Of a stretch of 5,683 nt of DNA, positions 1-5,593 are shown piece by piece; the first letter of the stretch is position 1; every line of letters starts with the position of its first letter. Below the pieces are notes generated by a model that saw nothing but the letters and a program-made list of their open reading frames with translations, searched no databases and was not told where the DNA came from. Position numbers and translations under genes: made by a program. Origin of the DNA: Mycobacteriaceae bacterium (GTDB lineage: Bacteria > Actinomycetota > Actinomycetes > Mycobacteriales > Mycobacteriaceae); the NCBI GenBank assembly GCA_013362555.1, contig JABFVX010000467.1, positions 1 through 5,683 of the forward strand, read 5' to 3'.

Positions 1-316
1 GCTGCGGGCGCGGCGCCGCGACGGGGGCGGGTTGGCCGGGTTGTGGTGCGGCGGTGGCGATTCGGATGAGGGTGGCGCCGACCGGCACCGTGTCGCCCGG
101 ATCGGCGAGCAGTTCGACCACTCTGCCTGCGAACGGCGAAGGCAACTCGACCTCGGCCTTGGCGGTTTCGACCTCGGCGATCGGCTGATTGAGCTCCACC
201 GAATTCCCGACGGCGACCCGCCAGCGCACCAGGACGGCGTCGGTGAGACCCTCGCCCAGGTCCGGCAGTCGGAACTCGAGCACTACGTGGTCAGGACCGG
301 ACTTGTCCTCAGTCAT
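1..316 (-). CDS. bkdC: Branched-chain 2-oxoacid dehydrogenase E2 (dihydrolipoamide acyltransferase), N-terminal part
   Basis: Partial gene: the first 105 codons are present and the rest lies beyond the left edge. The visible part is a complete lipoyl domain (about residues 14-87). It contains LPDLGEGL near residues 17-24 and the swinging-arm site EVETAKAEVELPSPF, with Lys53 as the lysine expected to carry lipoate. An Ala/Pro-rich linker follows, as usual before the E3-binding and catalytic domains. In this family E2 takes the acyl group from E1 onto lipoate and passes it to CoA. The ATG at 316 is secure: an in-frame TAG lies four codons upstream and an AGGTAGG ribosome site lies 8 nt away. 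It is third in the operon after E1 alpha and E1 beta. The lipoyl domain alone does not separate the pyruvate, 2-oxoglutarate and branched-chain types; the bkd assignment rests on the neighbouring E1 genes. Confidence 0.93.
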   Translation of the reverse strand, partial: MTEDKSGPDHVVLEFRLPDLGEGLTDAVLVRWRVAVGNSVELNQPIAEVETAKAEVELPSPFAGRVVELLADPGDTVPVGATLIRIATAAPQPGQPAPVAAPRPQ

Positions 317-324
317 GGGTTGAA

Positions 325-331
325 CCTACCT
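325..331 (-). promoter_or_regulatory. Ribosome binding site of the E2 gene
   Basis: On the minus strand AGGTAGG stands 8 nt before the ATG at 316. Together with the in-frame TAG just upstream it fixes the E2 start. The 109 bp between the E1 beta stop and the E2 start otherwise holds only an 11-nt palindrome (366-376, GGCGA-T-TCGCC), too small to assign a function. I see no convincing internal promoter there. Confidence 0.6.
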
Positions 332-425
332 GTTGTCGTGGGTGGTCGGCCGGTGTGACGCGAAGGGCGATTCGCCGCGACGGACGGCCCCATTTCAGCC
401 CGACTTAAATGCGACCGACTGCGGG

Positions 426-1406
426 CTACGCCGCGAGGGCCTTGTCGACGGCGGCCAGGATCCGGTCCGGATCGGGGAGGTGATGCTTCTCGAGTTTTGC
501 TGGGGGGTAAGGAATGTCGTAGCCCGCGACGCGCAGCACCGGAGACTCCAGTTGATAGAAGCAGCGCTGGGAGACGCGGGCGGCGATTTCGGCCCCGATT
601 CCGGCGAACATCGGGGCCTCGTGCACGACAACCAGACGGCCGGTCTTGCGCACCGAGGTCTCGATGGCGTCGAAATCGATCGGCGACAGTGACCGCAGGT
701 CGATCACTTCGAGGTCGTGCCCTTCCGTAGCGGCGATTCCGGCGGCCGTCAACGCCGTGGCGGTCATGGTCCCGTACGCCACGAGGGTGGCATCGCGTCC
801 GCCGCGCACGACGCGGGCACGGTCCATCGGCAGCGCCGAGGCGAGGTCCACGCTTTCGTCCACCTCGCCTCTGTCCCAATACCGGCGCTTGGGCTCGAAG
901 AAGACGACCGGGTCGTCGCAGGAGATGGCCTGCTGGATCAAGAGATAGGCGTCCGCGGGCGTGCTGGGGCTGACCACCCGCAGCCCCGCGGTGTGCGCGA
1001 AATAGGCCTCCGGCGACTCGGAGTGGTGTTCCACCGCGCCGATACCGCCGCCGTACGGAATTCGGATCGTCAATGGCGCCTTGACGTTGCCCTGAGTGCG
1101 ATAGTGAATCTTGGCGACCTGGGAGACTATCTGGTCGAATGCCGGATACACGAACCCGTCGAACTGGATCTCGCACACCGGTCGGTAGCCGCGCAGCGCC
1201 ATGCCGAACGCCGTCCCGATGATGCCGGATTCCGCCAGCGGCGTATCGATCACGCGTCGCTCGCCGAAATCCTTCTGCAGGGCGTCGGTCACCCGGAACA
1301 CGCCGCCGAGCCGGCCCACGTCCTCGCCCATCAACACGACCTTCGGGTCGCGTTCCATGGCTTTGCGCAGGCCCGCGTTCAGCGCGCCCGCCAATGTGGT
1401 GGTCAT
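426..1406 (-). CDS. bkdB: Branched-chain 2-oxoacid dehydrogenase E1 component, beta subunit
   Basis: A 326-residue protein, the usual length for a stand-alone E1 beta subunit. With E1 alpha it forms the alpha2beta2 thiamine-diphosphate enzyme that decarboxylates the 2-oxoacid and acylates the lipoyl arm of E2. Family landmarks are visible: MGEDVG (26-31), DTPLAESGIIG (54-64) with Glu59 at the position of the glutamate that activates the cofactor, EIQFDGFVYPAFDQIVSQ (79-96), HHSESPEAYF (127-136) with the conserved active-site His128, and the C-terminal transketolase domain ending in GYDIPYPP (295-302). The ATG at 1406 overlaps the TGA of E1 alpha by 4 bp (ATGA), and GAGGTGG just upstream can serve as ribosome site, so translation is probably coupled to keep the subunits equimolar. 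It resembles the Mycobacterium tuberculosis protein first annotated PdhB and later assigned to the branched-chain complex. A pyruvate-type enzyme is the less likely alternative. Confidence 0.95.
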   Translation of the reverse strand: MTTTLAGALNAGLRKAMERDPKVVLMGEDVGRLGGVFRVTDALQKDFGERRVIDTPLAESGIIGTAFGMALRGYRPVCEIQFDGFVYPAFDQIVSQVAKIHYRTQGNVKAPLTIRIPYGGGIGAVEHHSESPEAYFAHTAGLRVVSPSTPADAYLLIQQAISCDDPVVFFEPKRRYWDRGEVDESVDLASALPMDRARVVRGGRDATLVAYGTMTATALTAAGIAATEGHDLEVIDLRSLSPIDFDAIETSVRKTGRLVVVHEAPMFAGIGAEIAARVSQRCFYQLESPVLRVAGYDIPYPPAKLEKHHLPDPDRILAAVDKALAA

Positions 1407-2494
1407 GACGCCACCTCGGTGAAAGAGTCGAGGTAGTCGCGGAATTCAGCGCGCTCGGCATCGACGAGGCGGTGGTGTTCGGCGTAGACGTGGTCGAACA
1501 TGGCCTCCGGCTCGGGATCCGACAGCTCCAGGGTGGCCGCGCGCAGCCGGGCTGCCGTGTCGTCGGCGCGGCGGCCGACGGACTGCTGGAAGTCGGTGTC
1601 CCACAGGCCTTCCCGTTCCAGTAGCCGCCGCAGCCGGTCGATCGGGTCGCGGGCCTGCCACTGGGCCAGCTCGGCAGGCTCCCGGTAGCGGGTCGGGTCG
1701 TCGGCGGTGGTGTGCGGGCCGATGCGGTAGGTGATCGCCTCGACGAAGGACGGTCCGCCGCCCTCGCGGGCGCGCTGCACGGCCTGCCGGGTCACGGCCA
1801 GCACCGCGAGCACGTCGTTGCCGTCGACCTGAATCGACGGTATTCCGAAGCCGGTGGCGCGCTGAGCGATCGGGATGGCCGTCTGGACCTGCACCGGGAT
1901 GCTGATGGCCCAGTGGTTGTTCTGGCAGAAGAACACCACGGGGGCGCTCCAGCTCGCCGCGAAGCCGAGCGCTTCGGATATGTCGCCCTGGCTCGTCGCG
2001 CCGTCGCCGAAGTAGGCGACGGTGGCGATCTCGGCGCCGTCCAGGTGCGCCGCGTAGGCATAGCCGGTGGCGTGCAGTCCTTGTGAACCAACCACAATGG
2101 CGGGGTTGGTCATCTTCACGGTCTCCGGATCCCAACTACAGTGGGCGACACCGCGATACATCCTGGTCATCACCGCCGGGTCCACGCCGCGGCAATAGGC
2201 GACGCCGGTCTCGCGGTAGCTGCCGAACACGTAGTCGTCGGGGTGCAGGGCGTGCGCCGAACCGACTTGCGCGGCTTCCTGTCCCAGCAGCGGGGCCCAG
2301 AGCCCGATGTGGCCCTGGCGCTGCAGCGCGACGGCCTCGGTGTCGATCCGGCGTACCAGGACCATGTCCTCGTACAGTTCGCGCAACTGGTCCGGGCCGA
2401 CATCGGCGACGAGCGCCGCGTAGTCGCGGGCGATGCCCACCCGCTGTCCGTCAGGCTGGACGAGCTGCACCGGTCCGGGTGTCTGCTCAGTCAT
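1403..2494 (-). CDS. bkdA: Branched-chain 2-oxoacid dehydrogenase E1 component, alpha subunit
   Basis: A 363-residue E1 alpha subunit, first gene of the operon. It binds thiamine diphosphate and, with E1 beta, decarboxylates the 2-oxoacids of Val, Leu and Ile. The LYEDMVLVRRID segment (40-51) is the standard start of the fold. The thiamine motif runs from GDG (163-165) to NN (192-193). The loop YRIGPHTTADDPTRYR (256-271) matches the branched-chain subfamily (the phosphorylation-loop region of human BCKDHA) better than pyruvate E1 alpha; a downstream DPIDRLRR segment also fits. The reading frame can be extended to a GTG at 2533. I prefer the ATG at 2494 because it has AAAGGGG at 7 nt spacing, while the GTG has no ribosome site and adds 13 low-complexity residues. 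The stop overlaps the E1 beta start. The product acyl-CoAs feed amino-acid catabolism and branched or odd-chain lipid synthesis; that use here is inferred. Confidence 0.95.
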   Translation of the reverse strand: MTEQTPGPVQLVQPDGQRVGIARDYAALVADVGPDQLRELYEDMVLVRRIDTEAVALQRQGHIGLWAPLLGQEAAQVGSAHALHPDDYVFGSYRETGVAYCRGVDPAVMTRMYRGVAHCSWDPETVKMTNPAIVVGSQGLHATGYAYAAHLDGAEIATVAYFGDGATSQGDISEALGFAASWSAPVVFFCQNNHWAISIPVQVQTAIPIAQRATGFGIPSIQVDGNDVLAVLAVTRQAVQRAREGGGPSFVEAITYRIGPHTTADDPTRYREPAELAQWQARDPIDRLRRLLEREGLWDTDFQQSVGRRADDTAARLRAATLELSDPEPEAMFDHVYAEHHRLVDAERAEFRDYLDSFTEVAS

Positions 2495-2538
2495 CGGTGC
2501 CCCTTTCGGGCGTCCCGCGGGGGTGTGCGGCACGCCAC

Positions 2539-2571
2539 AGTATGGTTATGGGATCAAGCATCCACTGCCAA
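2539..2571 (-). promoter_or_regulatory. Candidate promoter of the bkd operon
   Basis: On the minus strand TTGGCA (2571-2566) resembles a -35 box. It is 17 bp from TAACCA (2548-2543), a poor -10 match, and 21 bp from CATACT (2544-2539), a better -10 match at too long a spacing. Either reading would start transcription near 2530-2536, giving a leader of roughly 40 nt that contains the ribosome site before 2494. The location is plausible; the exact boxes are uncertain. Confidence 0.25.
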
Positions 2572-2573
2572 GC

Positions 2574-2606
2574 GTCCTGCGCAAGTGATCAGGACATCAC
2601 TGCGCA
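2574..2606. promoter_or_regulatory. Overlapping inverted repeats upstream of bkdA (candidate operator)
   Basis: TGCGCAAGTGAT (2578-2589) faces ATCACTGCGCA (2596-2606). These are inverted copies apart from one missing T, separated by 6 bp. A second inverted repeat, GTCCTG (2574-2579) with CAGGAC (2590-2595), overlaps the first, so the two stems could not form at the same time. The site lies just upstream of the candidate bkd promoter, where an operator would be expected. In relatives bkd genes are often under Lrp/AsnC-type regulators, but no such gene is in the window and the binding protein is unknown. Confidence 0.35.
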
Positions 2607-2659
2607 TTATGCCCAAAGTGAGCCGATTTGCAGCCCCCGGATTGCGCGTTATGGCCAAA
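2601..2659. repeat. Pair of 17-bp direct repeats, 42 bp apart
   Basis: TGCGCATTATGCCCAAA (2601-2617) and TGCGCGTTATGGCCAAA (2643-2659) match at 15 of 17 positions. Their starts are 42 bp apart, close to four helical turns, so a protein bound at both would sit on the same face of the DNA. They lie between the bkdA promoter region and the large palindrome. They could be operator half-sites for bkd, for the divergent ATPase gene, or remnants of an insertion. Confidence 0.45.
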
Positions 2660-2737
2660 CAGACGCACGTCTTCTTGCCAGACGCACCGGGAATGGAGCT
2701 CCATTCCCGGTGCGTCTGGCAAGAAGACGTGCGTTTG
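2660..2737. repeat. Perfect 72-bp palindrome (intergenic hairpin A)
   Basis: Positions 2663-2734 form a perfect inverted repeat: two 36-bp arms with no spacer, centred on GGAGCTCC (2695-2702). One G/T mismatch (2662/2735) is followed by two more matched pairs, giving 39-bp arms over 2660-2737. Each arm holds AGACGCAC twice, 19 bp apart (2661-2668 and 2680-2687; the outer mirror copy has one mismatch). The palindrome lies between two divergent genes, so it is not placed as a normal terminator, and its right end is only 22 bp before the probable start of the ATPase gene. As DNA it could extrude as a cruciform; as RNA it would make a very stable hairpin. It shares GACGCACGTC with the other two hairpins of the window. 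Confidence 0.95.
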
Positions 2738-2746
2738 CGTTCAGTC

Positions 2747-2752
2747 AGGCGG
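2747..2752 (+). promoter_or_regulatory. Ribosome binding site that decides the ATPase gene start
   Basis: AGGCGG lies 7 nt before the GTG at 2760 and just outside the right arm of the 72-bp palindrome (which ends at 2737). This favours 2760 over upstream starts. A hairpin in the mRNA would end about 10 nt before this site and could affect ribosome loading if transcription begins upstream of the palindrome. Confidence 0.45.
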
Positions 2753-2759
2753 TAATTGG

Positions 2760-3947
2760 GTGGACCGGGACGGTTGGCGGGGGGAGTATTTCGGGGTGTC
2801 CAGTGGGAATGATGTGCTTCGGTTGGTTGGGGGTGGGCGGGCTGCGGTCGATCCTGTTGTGGAGCTGCCGTGGGTGCTGACGCTCGACGACGCTGACACC
2901 ACGCGGGATGTGATCGACGCCTTGGCGCTGAATCCGTATCTGCGTGGTGAGCAGCCGTACGCGCGCACCGCCCGGCTGGAACGGGTCAAGGCGGAAGCCC
3001 CGCTGCGACCGGCCGATTCGACGCTGCTGCGCAGCACGGTCGACGAGTCCGGGGTGTCCGCTCTGCTCGCCGTCGGCGCGGACTGGACGCTGCGGGCGAT
3101 CCGCTGGCGCGGCGGGTCGGCCATGCTCGAGGTCGCGGCCACCACCGAGGAGCTGGCGCGGGCGGTGCTCGCGGCGGCGAGCAAGGACGCGACGGAGGCG
3201 CCGGTCGAGGACGAAACGCAGGTCGAGATGGGTTTCTGGCACATGGGCGCCCAGGGGCCGATGTGTCGGGAGCGCACCATCGCCGCAGACGCCTGGGCCG
3301 ATATCCACGGCAATTACTCCGCAGGCGTCGCTGCCGCCATGCAGCGGCTGATGGCGCTCACCCCGGCCGAGATCCGCGGCAGGCTGATGCTGCTGCACGG
3401 CCCGCCCGGCACCGGAAAGACCACCGCGCTGCGCGCGCTCGCACGGGCGTGGGCCGCGTGGTGCCGGGTCGACTGCGTGCTGGACCCGGAGGTGCTCTTC
3501 GCCAACCCCGGCTATCTGATGGAAGTCGCGGTCGGCGAGGAGTCCGACGGTGCGCGCAAATGGCGGCTGCTGGTGCTGGAAGACTGTGACGAGCTCATCC
3601 GAGGTGAAGCCAAACAGTCTGCAGGGCAAGGGCTTTCACGATTGCTCAACCTGACCGACGGCATGCTCGGACAGGGCAGGGACGTGATGGTCCTCATCAC
3701 CACCAACGAGGACCTGTCGCAGTTGCATCCGGCCGTGGTGCGCCCGGGCCGCTGCTTGGCGCAGATCGAGGTGGGCAGGCTCTCGGCCGCCGAGTCCGTC
3801 GCCTGGCTGGCCCGAGAGGCCCCCGACGCATCGACCGCCGACCTGCACCCCGACGGCGCCACTCTCGCAGAGCTGGTCGCCCGGCGGCTGGGCGACGACC
3901 AGATCGCCCTGGCCGCCACCTCCCAACCCGCGGGCTTCTACCTATAA
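2760..3947 (+). CDS. AAA-family ATPase with DUF5925-like N-terminal half
   Basis: A protein of 395 residues from the preferred GTG start. The C-terminal half is an AAA ATPase module: Walker A GPPGTGKTT (214-222, Lys220), a Walker B-like strand LLVLEDCDEL in which the acidic pair is Glu274-Asp275, a sensor-1 Asn in ITTNED (Asn316), and HPAVVRPGR with Arg328 and Arg331 at the usual position of the arginine-finger region. The N-terminal half (about 1-150) has no catalytic motif that I recognise; the overall layout matches the actinobacterial DUF5925-AAA family from memory. No signal peptide or membrane segment is seen, so it is probably cytoplasmic. Its substrate is unknown, and it stands alone between a divergent and a convergent gene. 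GTG at 2760 has AGGCGG at 7 nt spacing. GTG at 2796 (after GGGGAG) is a possible alternative. The open frame also runs back to a TTG at 2628, but that would translate the palindrome and is unlikely. Confidence 0.88.
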   Translation: MDRDGWRGEYFGVSSGNDVLRLVGGGRAAVDPVVELPWVLTLDDADTTRDVIDALALNPYLRGEQPYARTARLERVKAEAPLRPADSTLLRSTVDESGVSALLAVGADWTLRAIRWRGGSAMLEVAATTEELARAVLAAASKDATEAPVEDETQVEMGFWHMGAQGPMCRERTIAADAWADIHGNYSAGVAAAMQRLMALTPAEIRGRLMLLHGPPGTGKTTALRALARAWAAWCRVDCVLDPEVLFANPGYLMEVAVGEESDGARKWRLLVLEDCDELIRGEAKQSAGQGLSRLLNLTDGMLGQGRDVMVLITTNEDLSQLHPAVVRPGRCLAQIEVGRLSAAESVAWLAREAPDASTADLHPDGATLAELVARRLGDDQIALAATSQPAGFYL

Positions 3948-3958
3948 CCGCCTGGAAG

Positions 3959-4039
3959 GCTGGGTTGCAAACTTCCAGAACGACCCGTGAAGTGCGTTGG
4001 ACGCACGTCATGAGTCATTCTGGAAGTTTGCAACCCAGC
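3959..4039. terminator. Long intergenic hairpin B, probable bidirectional terminator
   Basis: An 81-nt near-perfect inverted repeat centred at 3999 between the convergent ATPase and AraC genes. The outer 22 bp on each side (3959-3980 with 4018-4039) pair perfectly. Further in there are four non-Watson-Crick positions (3981/4017, 3985/4013, 3987/4011, 3991/4007), and the top is a TGG loop. It begins 11 nt after the ATPase stop, so it could end transcription from both sides, although no T-run follows on the plus strand. Its inner 51 bp (3974-4024) is a copy of the repeat at 5597-5647, so it is also a member of a repeat family. Confidence 0.8.
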
Positions 4040-4049
4040 TAAACACTCA

Positions 4050-4070
4050 CTGAATGAAGGACGCATTCAG
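4050..4070 (-). terminator. Small hairpin overlapping the AraC stop codon
   Basis: CTGAATG (4050-4056) and CATTCAG (4064-4070) form a perfect 7-bp stem with a 7-nt loop. The TGA of the AraC gene (4069-4067) lies in the stem. On the minus strand it is followed by TGAGTGTTT, a weak T-rich tail. It may help end the AraC transcript together with the larger hairpin beyond it; the stem is short and may be incidental. Confidence 0.3.
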
Positions 4071-4996
4071 GACGCGGCGCGGCGGTACTCGCGGGGGCTG
4101 ACGCCGTGATGGCGTTTGAACGCGGTGCTGAGGGCGAAGGCGCTGCTGTAGCCGACTTTGCGGGCGACCGACTCCAGGGTGGCGTCGGTGCCGCGCAACA
4201 GGTCCGCGGCGAGCGCCAGCCGCCATTCGGTCAGGAACGCCATTGGCGGGGCCCCGACGAGGTCGGTGAACCGGCGCGCCAACGCCGCGCGCGAGGCGCC
4301 GACGGCGGTCGCCAAATCCGCGACGGTCCAGGGGCGGTCGGGTTCGTGCTGCATCATGCGCATGGCCGTGCCGACCATCGGGTCGCCGTAGGCGTGGTAC
4401 CAGGAGGGCGCCTCGTCCCGCGCGAACCAGGCCCGCAGCGCGGCGACGACCAGCAGATCCAGCAGCCGGTCCAGCACCGCGCCTTGGCCGGGCTCGTCGC
4501 GCGCCGACTCCGCGACCAGCAGCTCCACCAGCCGGTCGTCCACCTCGCCGCGGCGCAGCACCACGACCGCGGGCAGCGCCCGCAGCAGCCGGGCGCAGAC
4601 TTCGCCCGTGTTTTCGTACGTGCCGGTGACCAGGCCGGTCGCGCCGTCCGGGGCCGGGCCCCAGCCGCGCACGTCGAACCCCAGCGCCTCGCACAGCGGC
4701 GCGCCGTCCGGTCCGAGGACCAGCTGTCCGGGATGGATGACCGCCAGCGGCGGGGTCGACGGGTCGTCTGCCATCGTGTAACCGTCAGGGCCGCGGCAGA
4801 TCACGAGGTCGCCCGCGGCCAGCCGGTCGGCGGAGCCCGCATCGGACATCATCCAGGCTGTGCCGCGCGTGACGGCGACCACGGTGAGAGGCGCGCGGTC
4901 CTCGATGCGCAGCGACCACGGCGGGTTGAAGGCAGAGCGCATCACGAAGGCCGAACGCGCCCGGGGGCCGTCGAGCAGGCCGGCGAGCAGATCCAT
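4067..4996 (-). CDS. AraC-family transcriptional regulator with cupin-type sensor domain
   Basis: A 309-residue regulator. The N-terminal part (about 5-190) looks like the cupin-type sensor of AraC proteins (AraC_binding / Cupin_6 type): it begins MDLLAGLLDGPRARSAF, has the strand pattern WSLRIEDRAPLTVVAVTRG (27-45), and the AAGDLVICRG turn (60-69). The C-terminal part carries two helix-turn-helix motifs: WTVADLATAVGASRAALARRF (223-243), and ATLESVARKVGYSS then AFALSTAFKRHHGVSPREYRR (272-306), the classic AraC signature. It binds DNA as a regulator of nearby genes; the inducer is unknown. The ATG at 4996 is chosen because the domain begins there. The frame stays open far upstream, but only as an antisense shadow of the next gene. 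It is divergent from the DUF1772 gene across 96 bp, a layout typical of a regulator controlling itself and its neighbour. Confidence 0.92.
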   Translation of the reverse strand: MDLLAGLLDGPRARSAFVMRSAFNPPWSLRIEDRAPLTVVAVTRGTAWMMSDAGSADRLAAGDLVICRGPDGYTMADDPSTPPLAVIHPGQLVLGPDGAPLCEALGFDVRGWGPAPDGATGLVTGTYENTGEVCARLLRALPAVVVLRRGEVDDRLVELLVAESARDEPGQGAVLDRLLDLLVVAALRAWFARDEAPSWYHAYGDPMVGTAMRMMQHEPDRPWTVADLATAVGASRAALARRFTDLVGAPPMAFLTEWRLALAADLLRGTDATLESVARKVGYSSAFALSTAFKRHHGVSPREYRRAAS

Positions 4997-5009
4997 GCCC
5001 CTAAGCCTA
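4997..5009 (-). promoter_or_regulatory. Candidate leaderless promoter of the AraC gene
   Basis: On the minus strand TAGGCT (5009-5004) fits the actinobacterial -10 pattern TANNNT and ends 7 nt before the ATG at 4996, which would place the first transcribed base at or next to the start codon. The only purine-rich stretch, AGGGG, is 1 nt from the ATG and too close to act as a normal ribosome site, which supports a leaderless mRNA. No clear -35 box is seen. Confidence 0.35.
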
Positions 5010-5021
5010 GCCGGCGGCGCG

Positions 5022-5094
5022 GAGACGGTCGCGAATGCTTCGAAGCGTCTCGAGGATGGGAATAGCTGCGGGGATGCCGTGTAATTCACGGTAT
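5022..5094. promoter_or_regulatory. Two inverted repeats in the AraC / DUF1772 divergent region (candidate operators)
   Basis: First, GAGACG (5022-5027) faces CGTCTC (5046-5051), and the perfect palindrome GCTTCGAAGC (5037-5046) lies between and abutting them. Second, ATGCCGTG (5074-5081) faces CACGGTAT (5087-5094) around TAATT, with one mismatch, and overlaps the ATG of the DUF1772 gene at 5093. A protein bound at the second site would block that start. The regulator upstream is the obvious candidate. AraC proteins more often use direct repeats, so a different binding protein is possible. Confidence 0.35.
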
Positions 5095-5584
5095 GAAAAC
5101 TTTCGGCATCCCCGCCATCCTGGTCGCCCTGCTGAGCACCGGCCTCCTCGCCGGGGTGTACTACGCGTATTCCACCTCGGTGATGCTGGGACTCGGCCAC
5201 TCCGACGACCGCACCTTCGTGGAGGTGTTCAACCGGATCAACGTCGACATCGTGAACCCGATGTTCATGTTCAGCTTCCTCGGCTCCGTGCTGTTCACCG
5301 GAATCGCGGGCGCGCTGTACCTGCGCTCGGACCAGCGGGCGGTGCTGCTGTGGGTCGGCGTGGCCTTCGCGCTGAACCTGCTCAGCCTGATCATCTCGGC
5401 GGCCTTCAACATTCCGCTCAACGACAAGATGGCCAAGGTCGGCGATCCCGCGACCGCGAACTTCGCCGCTCTGCGCAAGGACTTCGAGTCGGCGTGGACG
5501 ACCTGGAACATCGTGCGCGGCCTGATCAACACCGCCGCGTTCGGAGCCCTCGGCTGGGCCCTGGTCCAAGCCGGCCGCGGCTAG
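5093..5584 (+). CDS. DUF1772 / anthrone-oxygenase-like membrane protein
   Basis: A 163-residue membrane protein with four predicted transmembrane helices, near residues 5-26, 53-77, 82-104 and 139-160, the full length for the family. Family features visible are NIPLND (106-111) after helix 3 and the W-x-x-W-N-x-x-R pattern (Trp135, Trp138, Asn139, Arg142) entering helix 4. Most bacterial DUF1772 members have no known function; the anthrone-oxygenase name comes from fungal relatives acting on polyketides and should not be taken as proof of activity here, since no polyketide genes are nearby. No good Shine-Dalgarno stands before the ATG at 5093; translation may be from a very short leader. A palindrome overlaps the start codon. 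It is divergent from the AraC gene and is probably its target (inference). Confidence 0.88.
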   Translation: MKTFGIPAILVALLSTGLLAGVYYAYSTSVMLGLGHSDDRTFVEVFNRINVDIVNPMFMFSFLGSVLFTGIAGALYLRSDQRAVLLWVGVAFALNLLSLIISAAFNIPLNDKMAKVGDPATANFAALRKDFESAWTTWNIVRGLINTAAFGALGWALVQAGRG

Positions 5585-5593
5585 CAGCCAAGA

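Noticed and set aside
366..376. GGCGA-T-TCGCC palindrome in the E1 beta-E2 gap.
   Set aside because: A 5-bp stem with a 1-nt centre is likely by chance in GC-rich DNA and cannot form an RNA hairpin with so short a loop.
313..1461. Long overlapping open frame on the minus strand across E1 beta.
   Set aside because: It is an Arg/Gly/Pro-rich shadow frame common in GC-rich DNA; the E1 beta frame has clear homology.
426..2494. Pyruvate dehydrogenase identity for the E1 genes.
   Set aside because: The YRIGPHTTADDPTRYR loop and following DPIDRLRR segment of E1 alpha fit the branched-chain type better; residual doubt remains about in vivo substrate range.
2495..2533. GTG start at 2533 for E1 alpha.
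   Set aside because: It lacks a ribosome site, while the ATG at 2494 has AAAGGGG at 7 nt; the extra 13 residues are not typical of the family.
2574..2737. CRISPR array or insertion sequence ends.
   Set aside because: There are only two direct repeat units with no spacer series, and there is no transposase or target-site duplication visible around the palindrome.
2083..2880. Plus-strand open frame spanning the bkdA start and the intergenic region.
   Set aside because: It is a low-complexity Arg/Ser-rich shadow running antisense to E1 alpha and through the palindrome.
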